From the NCBI GenBank assembly GCA_002348345.1, contig DEAY01000080.1:1-7025 (forward strand): 7,025 nt of DNA. The letters run 5' to 3'. Source of the stretch: Verrucomicrobia bacterium UBA2970 (GTDB lineage: Bacteria; Verrucomicrobiota; Verrucomicrobiia; Limisphaerales; AAA164-E04). Shown one piece after another: positions 1 through 5,487 of the stretch. The position numbers and the translations under genes were made by a program. How positions within the stretch are numbered: the first letter of the stretch is position 1; the number at the start of each line of letters is the position of its first letter. The notes below the pieces were generated by a model, which saw nothing but the letters and a program-made list of their open reading frames with translations, was not told the origin of the DNA and did not search any database.

Positions 1-71
1 CGGTGGGAAATCGGGAGGCCTTACCAACGCTGGAGCAGATCGGGGCGTTCTGGGAGGGCGATCCTCGTTAA
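1..71 (+). CDS. C-terminal end of an unidentified protein (partial, cut by left edge)
   Basis: One plus-strand frame (codons starting at base 3) is open from the window edge to a TAA at 69-71. It encodes about 22 residues ending LEQIGAFWEGDPR. The composition looks like a real protein C-terminus (mixed acidic and hydrophobic, with Trp and Phe), whereas the other plus frame here is Arg/Ser-rich and reads like the shadow of the esterase gene. Its stop overlaps the esterase stop in a shared TTAA. I do not recognise the family and the piece is too short for assignment. It could also be a chance open frame, because 22 codons is little evidence. Confidence 0.35.
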   Translation, partial: VGNREALPTLEQIGAFWEGDPR

Positions 72-1390
72 TCTGATTCGGTTGGTTTCCCGAGGAGATG
101 GCGATCGGCGAAGCGAAGATACTGATCCCAATCGTATTCGGTCACCGCGTGATCGCCGTCCCGGAGGTGGTAACCAATCGTCCCATGTTGTGGTTGGTTG
201 GGCGGCGGCATCGTTTCAGAGGGAAGCCCTGATTTGCCATAAAGATGATAGGCGGGGGAAGCGGCAAGGGCGGCGAGAAACTCGCCGCGAGGATCTGCCC
301 ATTGATCGCGGGTGGCACTCGCGATATAGAGGGGTCGAGGGGCGACCAACGCCAGTAACATGTGTTGATCCACGGGGAGTTCCTGCTCGCGCTGAGCGAA
401 TTGGGCGTGATTGAGGCAGAACCAGTAGCCGACCGGTCGGATCATGTGATGGATTCGTTCGCCGAATTCCCTTCGGTACAGTGAGGCACCCCCGCAACCC
501 GAGTTGTTACTAATGACCAACGCAAACCGCTCGTCCTGGGCCCCCGCCCAAAGAGCCGTTTTCCCGAGGCGAGAATGGCCCATCACCGCGATCTGCTGGG
601 GATGAATCTGATGTTCCTCGGCGATGAGGTAGTCGAGAATCCTCGACAACCCCCATGCCCAGGCTCCGATGGTGCCCCATTCACCGGGCCCGGGTTTTGT
701 TTGGCCGGGTTGGTAGAAAAGCGGGTGAACGCCGTCAGCGTAGTCATGTTGATAGTTGTCGGGATCAATGTCGCCGCAGTAGGCGGTCGCGAGGGCGTAG
801 CCCCGGTCGATCAGTTTCTCGGCCTGCCATCGCTCTTGGTAGACGCCACGGGTGTCCTTGGTCGCTCGATTTCCGACAATTCCGATGTCTCGGTTTCCGC
901 GCATCCATCTCGGGTTGATCTTGATCTCGGGGTCGGGATGGATCGTTTGATTGCCGTAAAAGTTGAGCCCGACGAAACATGGGCTTGGTGAATCCGCCCC
1001 GTTGGGAATGTAGAGGAGGAGGTCGATGGCGAGGTCGGCCTCCGGGTCCAGAAGAATTCTTACCTGTTTTCGAGTTGCGCCCCGGTTGAGCGCGGTCGCG
1101 TCGAGCTCCTCAAGGCGGTAGTCGATGGACTCAAGCGCGGTCCTGGGGGTTTTCCCGTAAACGTATTCTTCCAAGAGGGACTGCAATTGAGGGCGACGGG
1201 TCTGGCGCCAGCTCTCCCGTGTCGGGGGGGAGGCGTCCGATTGAATCAGGGGAGGGAGTTGGTAATCGGGAACCTTCGACTCGTCGTAGTTTGTGTCGGG
1301 AGGTTCTGCCGCACTCACTGTGGTCATCGCGAACAGACCGACGATCAATGTTTCGATTGAATGGGCTTGGAGTCGGGGCGTTGTGATCAT
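68..1390 (-). CDS. Secreted CE15-family glucuronoyl esterase-like alpha/beta hydrolase
   Basis: The 440-residue product has an N-terminal signal peptide: a short hydrophobic stretch around residues 14-24 and a probable cleavage after VSA at 25-27, so it is periplasmic or secreted. The nucleophile elbow GHSRLGKTALW (271-281) gives Ser273, followed by the Arg274 and Lys277 typical of carbohydrate esterase family 15. His414 lies in DGDHAVTEYDW near the C-terminus. The Glu that fungal CE15 enzymes carry before SGxGG is Asn296 here (NNSGCGGASL), so the acid is probably Asp362 in ATRDQWADPRGE, as proposed for some bacterial members. Known CE15 enzymes cleave the ester between lignin alcohols and 4-O-methyl-glucuronate on xylan. 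The ATG start is chosen because it gives a complete signal peptide; no Shine-Dalgarno precedes it. It stands alone, with 440 bp of palindrome-containing DNA upstream. Substrate is inferred; it could act on another uronic ester. Confidence 0.85.
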   Translation of the reverse strand: MITTPRLQAHSIETLIVGLFAMTTVSAAEPPDTNYDESKVPDYQLPPLIQSDASPPTRESWRQTRRPQLQSLLEEYVYGKTPRTALESIDYRLEELDATALNRGATRKQVRILLDPEADLAIDLLLYIPNGADSPSPCFVGLNFYGNQTIHPDPEIKINPRWMRGNRDIGIVGNRATKDTRGVYQERWQAEKLIDRGYALATAYCGDIDPDNYQHDYADGVHPLFYQPGQTKPGPGEWGTIGAWAWGLSRILDYLIAEEHQIHPQQIAVMGHSRLGKTALWAGAQDERFALVISNNSGCGGASLYRREFGERIHHMIRPVGYWFCLNHAQFAQREQELPVDQHMLLALVAPRPLYIASATRDQWADPRGEFLAALAASPAYHLYGKSGLPSETMPPPNQPQHGTIGYHLRDGDHAVTEYDWDQYLRFADRHLLGKPTESD

Positions 1391-1441
1391 GGGCTGCGAT
1401 TCGGGGCTGTTCCCTGGTGGGCGAGGCTTTTGGTTGCAAGG

Positions 1442-1453
1442 GAAAACGGTTTC
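1442..1453. promoter_or_regulatory. Imperfect CpG-centred palindrome, possible LacI-type operator
   Basis: GAAAACGGTTTC pairs at five of six symmetric positions around a central CG; the one mismatch is the pair next to the centre. It lies 52 bp upstream of the esterase start codon. Palindromes with A-rich and T-rich arms around CG are typical of LacI-family sugar regulators. No regulator gene is in the window, so the role is inferred. Confidence 0.3.
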
Positions 1454-1510
1454 AAGATTCCGTCCTCGTCTCGGATCCCGTTATGTCACCGTCTTCATTG
1501 CTATTCGTCA

Positions 1511-1523
1511 AGATTCAGAATCT
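1511..1523. promoter_or_regulatory. Perfect 13-bp palindrome AGATTC-A-GAATCT
   Basis: The two 6-bp arms are exact reverse complements around one central A. It lies about 121 bp upstream of the esterase start, between two CpG-centred palindromes. Its left arm is part of a 9-bp direct repeat (TCAAGATTC) also present at 1452-1460. It could be an operator half-site cluster; function is unproven and chance is possible at this size. Confidence 0.25.
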
Positions 1524-1554
1524 CACGTTGAACCTGGCGCTGATCGCTGGGTTT

Positions 1555-1566
1555 GGAAACGTTTCC
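1555..1566. promoter_or_regulatory. Perfect 12-bp palindrome GGAAACGTTTCC, candidate LacI-family operator
   Basis: The sequence is its own reverse complement. With the flanking T at 1554 it fits the general TG-N-AA-N-CG-N-TT-N-C pattern of LacI/CcpA-type operators. It is about 165 bp upstream of the esterase start and 113 bp centre to centre from the related palindrome at 1442-1453. A pair of sites at that spacing could support looping. This assignment rests on pattern only. Confidence 0.35.
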
Positions 1567-1737
1567 CAGACCCCTTCATAGAGCCTTGCGAAAGGGAGGA
1601 GGGGGGGCGGTTGGATGACGGGCTTGGCGCGGATGGAGCGAGAGAATGACAGGGAAGGTCCTGGGCCGATCACCCCGCTGACCGAGCAGGGCCAGTGCCG
1701 AGAAATGGGACCGTTGTGGGTCAGGATTTCCTGGAGG

Positions 1738-1761
1738 TTACCCCTTCGCGTCTAGGGGTAA
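1738..1761. repeat. Perfect 8-bp inverted repeat with 8-nt loop
   Basis: TTACCCCT at 1738-1745 and AGGGGTAA at 1754-1761 are exact reverse complements separated by TCGCGTCT. No T-run follows on either strand, so it is not a standard intrinsic terminator. It may be an operator or an RNA hairpin in the 3' untranslated part of the mazG transcript. Confidence 0.4.
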
Positions 1762-1823
1762 TGACGCAGGAGCATCAATGTTCACGGGGGCGCGGGTTTC
1801 GATCCGACCCGTCGATTGAAAGT

Positions 1824-1870
1824 GCGCGCCCTAGGAGGGGGAATTGGATGCCGTGGACTCCCGGGCGCGC
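1824..1870 (-). terminator. Strong GC hairpin spanning the mazG stop codon, possible transcript end
   Basis: GCGCGCCC at 1824-1831 and GGGCGCGC at 1863-1870 are exact complements. Next to them GGAG (1834-1837) pairs with CTCC (1858-1861), giving about 12 bp with a small internal loop and a 20-nt apical loop. On the minus strand it covers the last mazG codons and the TAG stop and is followed by ACTTTCAATC, so there is only a short T-run. It may act in termination or mRNA protection. The arm at 1825-1831 can alternatively pair with GGGCGCG at 1788-1794. Confidence 0.4.
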
Positions 1871-2523
1871 CATTGATGTTCGCGGTGTTTGATTTCCTCG
1901 CGAAGGAGGGCTTCCGCGCTCAGTCCGGCCACCTGGGCCTCTCGGGTGAGGTCGAAGAGTCTTCGGCCGATGGTGTGTTCGCCCGAACCGGTATGGTCCT
2001 CGTTCGCTGGATCGTCCGACGCCACCATCAATTCATGGCGGCGCGCTTTTTTGATGAGCTTCTCCGCGTATTGAAGGGAGGGGAGGTGGCGAGGGATGCC
2101 ATCGAGCACCGATTCTCGTTCATGCGTCGTTCCCTCTTTCTCCTCCTTCTTGAGCGCTTCCCACTGCGTCCAAACTGCGTCAACGGTTTTGACGTCGCTT
2201 TCCCCGAAGACATGTGGATGGCGATGCACGAGCTTGTCGACGATGCCTTGGGCGACCTGATTGAAATCGAATGCGTTGCGTTCGGCCGCCAGTTGGCAGT
2301 GAAACACAACCTGAAGGAGAAGGTCGCCTAATTCCTCAACCATTTCCTTCTCATCGTTTGCCTCGATGGAGTCGATCAATTCGTAAACTTCCTCGACCGC
2401 ATGGAAGCGCAGGCTCATATGATCTTGCTCCCGGTCCCAGGGGCAGCCCTCGGGCGAGCGGAGATCGGCCATGACCTCGAGGAGTTGATTGATGGCGGGT
2501 TGATTTTTGGAAGGGGGCTGCAT
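1831..2523 (-). CDS. mazG: MazG-type nucleoside triphosphate pyrophosphohydrolase
   Basis: The 230-residue cytoplasmic enzyme would hydrolyse (d)NTPs to NMP and pyrophosphate, a housecleaning or stress-related role in known MazG proteins. The N-terminal domain is intact: LRSPEGCPWDREQ (21-33), then the Mg-binding pattern E45-x-x-E48 and E64-x-x-D67 within EEVYE and EELGD, then KLVHRHPHVFG (97-107). The C-terminal repeat (about 150-220) keeps the family outline (AEKLIKKARR, GLSAEALLREEIKHREHQWR), but its counterpart of ELGDLLF is TIGRRLFDL, so the acidic metal ligands are missing. It is shorter than E. coli MazG (about 263 residues). The ATG start lies 3 nt after the proB stop and has no clear Shine-Dalgarno, suggesting translational coupling. 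The TAG stop lies in a strong hairpin. Confidence 0.93.
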   Translation of the reverse strand: MQPPSKNQPAINQLLEVMADLRSPEGCPWDREQDHMSLRFHAVEEVYELIDSIEANDEKEMVEELGDLLLQVVFHCQLAAERNAFDFNQVAQGIVDKLVHRHPHVFGESDVKTVDAVWTQWEALKKEEKEGTTHERESVLDGIPRHLPSLQYAEKLIKKARRHELMVASDDPANEDHTGSGEHTIGRRLFDLTREAQVAGLSAEALLREEIKHREHQWRARESTASNSPS

Positions 2524-2526
2524 GGG

Positions 2527-3618
2527 TTAGAGAATGACCAGGTTATTTCGGTGGACGGCCACCTTCTCGGGCAATGAGTCTCGGGAAAACTGATCGGCGT
2601 CAAAGGCAGCGATCCCCCGGGCGAACTCAATCCCCTCGGCATCGCAAATCGACACGATGTCCTTGTTTCGGAAGGGGCCCTCCACGCGGATGAGCCCCTT
2701 GGCGAGGAGACTTTTTCCATGCTCACGAAGCGCCGTTTTCGCACCTTCATCGACCACCAATCGACCATGGGGATGATGAAAGAACGCGATCCACCTCTTC
2801 CGGCCCTTCAGTTTGGCGGCGCTGGGCAGGATGAGGGTGCCCTCGTCTTTTCCTGCCATCATGTGTTTGAGGATGTGCTTCTTTCGGCCGGAACCGATGA
2901 TTGTGGGGATGCCGGAGCGGCTCGCGATCTTGGCGGCCTGGATCTTGGTGACCATGCCACCCGTCGCCGTCGCATCGCGCGTGCCGCGGGCAAGTGATTC
3001 GATGCCTCGGTCGATCCGTTCAATGACACCGAGGCGCTGTGCCTGGGGCGTGCCAAAGCCTTTGATCACCCCTTCGGTGGTCGTCAGGATCACCAGCAAA
3101 TCAACAGGCAAGAGACTCGCCACCAGGGCCGACAGGGCGTCGTTGTCCCCGAACTTCAACTCGGTGAAGGAAACGGCGTCGTTCTCATTGACGATGGGGA
3201 CGATTCCGTCTGACATGAGGGTCGCCAGGGTGTTTCGAGCGTTGAGGTGGCGGTCGTGATCCTTCAGGTCTTCGTGGGTCAGGAGAACCTGGGCAGTGAG
3301 GATATCCTTTCGCGAAAAAAAGTCCTGGTAGGTGGCGACCAACTGGGACTGCCCCAAGGCGGCGCAGGCCTGAAGCTTCGGAAGGAGGGATGGCCTTTTG
3401 GTGAGTCCGAGCGCGCCCATGCCAGCGCCCACGGCGCCGGAAGAGACGACGATCACTTCCTTTCCGGTGCGATGAAGCGCGGCGACCTGGTTGACCAGCT
3501 GCTCGATCTGCTTGAGGTCGGGAAGGTTGCGGGCGTTCGTCAGGATTCCGGTGCCAAACTTGATGACGATTTGTGAGACCTCTTTGAGATGCTCCTCTCG
3601 CATTGGGCTCAAGGGCAT
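2527..3618 (-). CDS. proB: Glutamate 5-kinase with C-terminal PUA domain (proline biosynthesis)
   Basis: This enzyme phosphorylates L-glutamate with ATP to gamma-glutamyl phosphate, the first step of proline synthesis, in the cytoplasm. Visible family motifs, numbered from a TTG at 3622-3624: VIKFGTGILT (20-29), VVSSGAVGAGMGALG (59-73), NENDAVSFTELKFGDNDALS (146-165) and GTRDATATGGMVTKIQAAK (214-232). A PUA domain follows from about 275 to the end. About 363 residues is the usual length for the PUA-bearing form. I chose the ATG at 3616-3618 over the TTG two codons upstream; an ATG at 3601-3603 is also possible. None has a clear Shine-Dalgarno. It is followed after 3 nt by mazG, so the two are probably cotranscribed. 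proA is not in the window. Confidence 0.95.
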   Translation of the reverse strand: MPLSPMREEHLKEVSQIVIKFGTGILTNARNLPDLKQIEQLVNQVAALHRTGKEVIVVSSGAVGAGMGALGLTKRPSLLPKLQACAALGQSQLVATYQDFFSRKDILTAQVLLTHEDLKDHDRHLNARNTLATLMSDGIVPIVNENDAVSFTELKFGDNDALSALVASLLPVDLLVILTTTEGVIKGFGTPQAQRLGVIERIDRGIESLARGTRDATATGGMVTKIQAAKIASRSGIPTIIGSGRKKHILKHMMAGKDEGTLILPSAAKLKGRKRWIAFFHHPHGRLVVDEGAKTALREHGKSLLAKGLIRVEGPFRNKDIVSICDAEGIEFARGIAAFDADQFSRDSLPEKVAVHRNNLVIL

Positions 3619-3670
3619 AGTCAATCAAGAGAACAAGCGAAAGCAAAATCCGAGGAAACTGGACGGCCAT

Positions 3671-3715
3671 CGGGAATCCCGGGCGAATACCGCTTGATTT
3701 CGAGGTGGGTTCCCG
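3671..3715. repeat. Inverted repeat in the proB / dehydrogenase divergent intergenic region
   Basis: CGGGAATCCC at 3671-3680 and GGGTTCCCG at 3707-3715 are complementary apart from one unpaired T in the left arm, with a 26-nt spacer. The region from 3619 to 3769 must carry promoters for both the leftward proB-mazG operon and the rightward dehydrogenase gene. This is the only symmetric element I noticed, and it may be chance in GC-rich DNA. Confidence 0.2.
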
Positions 3716-3769
3716 GAGGGGGATGGAGCTGGCTTGGCGTCTTTGAGGGAAACCGGTAGGCTCGGGAGG

Positions 3770-4546
3770 ATGAAGCCAGGCCCGAAGCGAGTGTTGGTCA
3801 CGGGAGCGGCGGGTGTGTTGGGTCAAGTCGCCGTCCGGGCGCTCAAGGCCGCCGGGCATTTTGTCTGCGGCTTGGATTTGCGGGAATCCAGATCCTGCGA
3901 TCGATCGTATGTGGGCGATCTTTTGGATGAAGACCTGGTTCAGCGCGCTTGCGAGGGCATTCACGTTCTTCTGCATTTGGGAGCGGTTCCCGATGACGCA
4001 CCCTTCCTGACCGAATTGATGCCCAACAACGTGGGAGGGCTTTATCAAATCCTGACCGCTGCCCAGAAAGGCGGGGTCTCACGAATGATTCTGGCAAGTT
4101 CGGGTCAAGTCGTGTGGGGAACCCAACAGCAAGGCCCTTGGCCGATCGGGGTGGACGAACCGCCGACTCCCCGGTTCTGGTACGCCCTCACCAAAGAATT
4201 TGCCGAGAATGCCGGCCGATTGTTTCATCGGGACTACGGGTTGGATGTGTTGGCGGTGAGGTTGGGAGCCTGCCCGAGAAACCGAGAACACGCAGCACTC
4301 CTGGCATCGAATGAAGTTCATCGCGATGTTTACTTTAGTCCCCGAGACGCCGGTCGCTTTTTTGTGGCGGCGGTCGAAGCCAAGCCCGGATTTGGGTTTC
4401 AGATTGTCTATGCCGCCAGTTTACCGACGAGCCGACCCCGCTACGATCTCGAGCCCCTGGAGAGATTATTGGGCTTTGTGCCCGAGGATCGCTGGCCCGA
4501 TTCGATGGAGGCGTATTGGGCGGTTGACGGCGACTCCTCAGGCTAG
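3770..4546 (+). CDS. NAD-dependent epimerase/dehydratase-fold protein, uronate dehydrogenase-like
   Basis: The 258-residue extended short-chain dehydrogenase has a Rossmann motif TGAAGVLG at 11-18, Asp36 in GLDLRES at the end of strand 2 (favouring NAD over NADP), Asp50 (VGDLLD), Ser110-Ser111, and the catalytic Tyr138-x-x-x-Lys142 in WYALTKEFAEN. Segments resemble uronate dehydrogenase, which oxidises D-glucuronate or D-galacturonate to the aldarolactone: HLGAVPDDAPF followed by NNVGGLY, ILASSGQVVWG, LAVRLGACPRN and VYFSPRDAGRFFVAAVE. This likeness is from memory of the family, so a sugar-nucleotide epimerase-like role remains possible. The ATG at 3770 starts just before the Rossmann strand but has GGGAGG directly abutting it. 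A TTG at 3734 has GGAG at 5-nt spacing and would add 12 residues. It is a single gene, convergent with the sugar isomerase and overlapping it by 9 bp. Confidence 0.8.
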   Translation: MKPGPKRVLVTGAAGVLGQVAVRALKAAGHFVCGLDLRESRSCDRSYVGDLLDEDLVQRACEGIHVLLHLGAVPDDAPFLTELMPNNVGGLYQILTAAQKGGVSRMILASSGQVVWGTQQQGPWPIGVDEPPTPRFWYALTKEFAENAGRLFHRDYGLDVLAVRLGACPRNREHAALLASNEVHRDVYFSPRDAGRFFVAAVEAKPGFGFQIVYAASLPTSRPRYDLEPLERLLGFVPEDRWPDSMEAYWAVDGDSSG

Positions 4547-5437
4547 GTCGTATTGCCGCATTTTCTCGCGGAGGAACACCGCTGATTGGGTGATGTCGTC
4601 GATCCCTTTCTCAGGATCCGGACCATCCTCGATTGAGATCCAACTGTTGAATCCTTCCGCCTTGAGAATGGCAAAGAGCTGGTCGTAATCGTTGAGACCG
4701 CGACCGATGACGCCGTGCTTGAGAATGCTGGCATAACCTTTCTGGGCGGCTTCATCGAGGCGTTTCAGATCCTCCAAGGTCCCGCCTTCGAAATACCGAT
4801 CGCTTGCATGCATCGTCCGAACTCGGTGTTTGACCGCCTGCAACAGCTCAATGGGATCATCGCCGGCTGTGATGGCGTTGGACGGGTCGAAGTTGACCCC
4901 GAACCAGGGGGTATCGGGAATGGCATCCAGAAGCTCGAGAAAGACCTCTTGTTTTTGAGCGAATTCAGGATAATCCCAGAACCCATCCTTATAATGGTTT
5001 TCCAGGATCAGCACCACTTGGTGTCGTTCGGCCGTGGGAAGCAATTCTTCGATACATTCCCGGACCCACCGGATGCCTTGGTCCCTTGAAATGCCCGGGC
5101 GGCGTTGACCGGACAGGACGCGACAGAATTTGACGCCCAGGTCCCGGCAGATCTTGAGGGCGTGTTTTTCGTTCTCCACTTCCCGCTGGCGATCGGCTCG
5201 GTCGGGAAACGTGAAGTCCGGAGAATAGCACATCATGGGAATGCTTCGGCCCTGGCGTTCGACCGTCTGTCTCAGTTTGTCGATTTCCCGCGGATCGTCT
5301 GCGGGAGTCATCGGCCAATAGAATTCCAGGCCGTCAATATCCATGGTCGCTGTCGCCTCGATCCAATCGTAGACGGTCATGGATTTCTCAACGCAGATCG
5401 AGTCGATGAAGCACTTAGGAAAGGCGGCAAGTGGCAT
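4538..5437 (-). CDS. Sugar phosphate isomerase/epimerase, xylose-isomerase-like TIM barrel
   Basis: The 299-residue cytoplasmic protein belongs to the AP-endonuclease-2 / xylose-isomerase-like superfamily, which includes keto-sugar epimerases, UlaE-type L-xylulose-5-phosphate 3-epimerase and inosose dehydratases. The usual four metal ligands are in place: Glu146 (LILENHYKDG), Asp184 (VNFDPSN), His210 (MHASDRYF) and Glu270 (SIEDGPDPE). HGVIGRGLNDYD (241-252) carries the common G-x-G near-C-terminal loop. The start is set by FPKCFIDSICVEKSM at residues 6-20, a typical first strand for this group. No Shine-Dalgarno is visible. It is the last gene of the minus-strand operon, 50 bp after the dehydrogenase. 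The exact substrate cannot be read from sequence; operon context points to a keto-sugar or its phosphate. Confidence 0.85.
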   Translation of the reverse strand: MPLAAFPKCFIDSICVEKSMTVYDWIEATATMDIDGLEFYWPMTPADDPREIDKLRQTVERQGRSIPMMCYSPDFTFPDRADRQREVENEKHALKICRDLGVKFCRVLSGQRRPGISRDQGIRWVRECIEELLPTAERHQVVLILENHYKDGFWDYPEFAQKQEVFLELLDAIPDTPWFGVNFDPSNAITAGDDPIELLQAVKHRVRTMHASDRYFEGGTLEDLKRLDEAAQKGYASILKHGVIGRGLNDYDQLFAILKAEGFNSWISIEDGPDPEKGIDDITQSAVFLREKMRQYDLA

Positions 5438-5487
5438 GAGGTTTCTGGGGCCGAGTTGGAATCGGGAGATTCGTTTTTAGACTTAGC

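Larger units (their letters stand above)
1391..1830. other. Gene-free intergenic region between mazG and the esterase gene
   Basis: No convincing gene was seen on either strand. Open frames here read like low-complexity Arg/Gly/Ser-rich translations and lack family motifs. The half nearer the esterase start is AT-richer and carries a cluster of short palindromes (1442-1453, 1511-1523, 1555-1566) and a 9-bp direct repeat TCAAGATTC at 1452-1460 and 1508-1516. The half nearer mazG is GC-rich and carries an 8-bp stem at 1738-1761 and GC-rich arms near the mazG stop. The region probably combines the 3' end of the proB-mazG transcript with the promoter and control region of the esterase gene. I could not place a convincing -35/-10 pair. 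Confidence 0.6.

Noticed and set aside
1479..1511. Possible minus-strand promoter for the esterase: TTGACG (1506-1511) with CATAAC (1479-1484)
   Set aside because: The spacer is 21 nt, too long for a standard sigma-70 promoter, and the -10 match is only four of six.
1293..1649. 118-codon plus-strand open frame over the esterase start and intergenic region
   Set aside because: It begins inside the antisense of the signal peptide, has low-complexity Arg/Gly content toward its end, and shows no conserved motif.
1773..1878. CATCAATG (1773-1780) and CATTGATG (1871-1878), an 8-bp inverted repeat about 90 bp apart, each followed by TTC-CGG
   Set aside because: The arms are short and far apart, one lies inside mazG coding sequence, and chance is a sufficient explanation.
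1816..2331. 171-codon plus-strand open frame over mazG
   Set aside because: It lies antisense to a well-supported MazG and has no recognisable motif.
3185..4048. 287-codon open frame on the minus strand across the start of proB and the dehydrogenase gene
   Set aside because: It is out of frame with proB and antisense to the Rossmann gene, its composition is rich in Arg, Pro and Ser, and it shows no family motif. It is a shadow of the two real genes.
5459..5478. Terminator-like hairpin GAATC-GGGA-GATTC followed by a run of five T
   Set aside because: The stem is only 5 bp and the T-run lies on the plus strand, where no gene ends. On the minus strand it sits inside an operon, between the dehydrogenase and the isomerase, without a T-run.
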